12,679 nt of DNA from an uncultured bacterium (GTDB lineage Bacteria; Cyanobacteriota; Vampirovibrionia; Gastranaerophilales; Gastranaerophilaceae), in NCBI GenBank assembly GCA_937894665.1, contig CALAWF010000181.1, positions 1 to 12,679 on the forward strand, written 5' to 3'. The position numbers were made by a program, and so were the translations under genes. The notes beneath the pieces were generated by a model. It saw only the letters and a program-made list of their open reading frames with translations, was not told the DNA's origin and did no database searches. Of this stretch, positions 11,807 through 12,679 are shown one piece after another; position 1 is the stretch's first letter, and every line of letters begins with the position of its first letter.

Positions 11807-12679
11807 ATGAAAAAATATTTATTAGCAGCAGTTTTAATATTAGCATTTTCTAATTCTTCTTATGCAGAGGATTTGGCAGATTCTCCTGTTTCAAATGTTC
11901 AGGATGTAATTTTCCGTTCTTCTTTGTCAAATATGATTCCTGATGTTCAAGGTACTCCGGATGATTACGATTATGCTTTTGACTACAATAGCAGTGGAAT
12001 GGGGTTATCTACAAAAGAACTTGAAGGTAGTAATATGCCGTTTGTAAAACAAATGCGTGTAAAACTTACTAACAAGTTGATGCAAGAAAAAGCCCCAAAA
12101 GATAAAGATAAGACAACTTCTGAAAATAAATTCAAATTCTGGGGAAAGAAAAAAGTTCAAGAAGAACAAACAGAAACACTTCCTTCTGAATCTGATTTGA
12201 CTAATTCTATTCAATCAGAAACTTCTTCAGAGATTTCTGACGATGCTATTTCTTTAGAAGGTGGAGTTAATGAGGAAGTTACAGAAAGACAGTTAATCTT
12301 AGATGCCGAGAATGTAAATTACGATGATGAAACAGGGGATATGGTTGCAACTGGCAGACCTATTCTTGTTTTACCTCCTCAAAATGTAAAAATTATTGCA
12401 GATAAAATGACATACAATGAAGATTCTAATATTTTAAAAGGAATCGGTAATGTTATTGTGTTTAAAGATGGAATGCCAACTAAGGGTAGCTATCTTGAAG
12501 TTGATATGAATGAAGAAACAATGGTTATGGATAACATGGAAACCATTTCAGAAACAACTATTATGGATGCTAAAAAAGGTATTCAAAAAGATGGTTTGAT
12601 TGTTCTTCATGATGGTAATTTTCATTCTGAAGAATCTCAAGTTTATCGTTTGATGTCAAGAATGGTTGGTCCTCGTTTC
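11807..12679 (+). CDS. OstA/LptD-like LPS transport protein, N-terminal part (runs off the window)
   Basis: The first 291 codons are open to the window end. AAGGA lies 6 nt before the ATG, 16 nt after the M23 stop. A signal peptide (about 1-20, SSYA then ED) is followed by a long Ser/Glu/Asp/Lys-rich linker (about 21-158) and an OstA-like beta-jellyroll region (about 160-275). The repeat-like strands are LILDAENVNYDDETGDMVATG, broken here as LILDAENVNY and DDETGDMVATG, then VKIIADKMTYNEDSNILKG and SYLEVDMNEETMVM. LptA/LptD jellyrolls carry lipopolysaccharide across the periplasm, and LptD continues as an outer-membrane barrel. The position after an M23 peptidase fits an envelope operon. The extended linker before the jellyroll is unusual for LptD. 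Whether a barrel follows cannot be seen. Confidence 0.78.
   Translation, partial: MKKYLLAAVLILAFSNSSYAEDLADSPVSNVQDVIFRSSLSNMIPDVQGTPDDYDYAFDYNSSGMGLSTKELEGSNMPFVKQMRVKLTNKLMQEKAPKDKDKTTSENKFKFWGKKKVQEEQTETLPSESDLTNSIQSETSSEISDDAISLEGGVNEEVTERQLILDAENVNYDDETGDMVATGRPILVLPPQNVKIIADKMTYNEDSNILKGIGNVIVFKDGMPTKGSYLEVDMNEETMVMDNMETISETTIMDAKKGIQKDGLIVLHDGNFHSEESQVYRLMSRMVGPRF

Noticed and set aside
12005..12214. Minus-strand open frame rich in Phe and Leu
   Set aside because: It is the antisense shadow of the Lys/Glu/Ser-rich linker of the OstA-like gene.

Overview
The window is AT-rich DNA from a Gram-negative-type bacterium. It carries an OstA/LptD-like lipopolysaccharide transport gene, pdxJ, a type IV pilin-like protein and a signal-peptide-bearing LTXXQ protein. 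It also carries genes familiar from Firmicutes and Cyanobacteria: a PgpH-type HDIG phosphodiesterase with ybeY and dgkA, YtxH/DUF948 proteins, and murT. This mixture, the low GC, the pilin style (hydrophobic prepilin start, Cys-rich body, a DLNGxKGPN-type motif) and a BspA-like repeat tail suggest a gut Melainabacteria/Vampirovibrionia lineage such as Gastranaerophilales. That placement is inference from gene content; no marker gene settles it.

Layout. 2-127 (+) is the tail of a probable leucine-rich-repeat protein, converging through a shared terminator on a minus-strand operon pgpH-ybeY-dgkA (3297 to 208). A second minus-strand operon (4514 to 3438) encodes YtxH, DUF948 and YtxH envelope proteins. 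It is divergent from a plus-strand prepilin-like gene (4701-5819); between them are two good sigma-70 promoters and a 10-bp palindrome. A shared terminator separates the pilin gene from a convergent small membrane protein (6230-5877). That gene is divergent from a plus-strand group: murT, pdxJ and a small Cys-rich protein (6319-8726). Downstream lies a roughly 150-bp patch of short palindromic repeats ending in a terminator-like hairpin.

The next minus-strand group (10379 to 8940) encodes a zinc-finger anti-sigma factor, an ECF sigma factor and an exported LTXXQ (CpxP/Spy/CnrX-like) protein. The promoter ahead of it resembles an ECF promoter (TGAAC, 16 nt, CGTTT), so the unit may be an autoregulated envelope-stress switch. 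Divergent from it is a plus-strand envelope operon: a 34-residue membrane peptide, an EnvC-like M23 peptidase, and the N-terminal 291 residues of an OstA/LptD-like protein that runs off the window.

Most of the window concerns the cell envelope: lipid and second-messenger turnover, peptidoglycan precursor amidation, peptidoglycan cleavage, LPS transport, a surface pilin, and stress sensing. The most promising undescribed units are the anti-sigma/sigma/LTXXQ module and the 34-residue peptide upstream of the M23 gene. No tRNA, rRNA, CRISPR array, insertion sequence or phage gene was seen, and no stretch over 300 bases lacks a gene.
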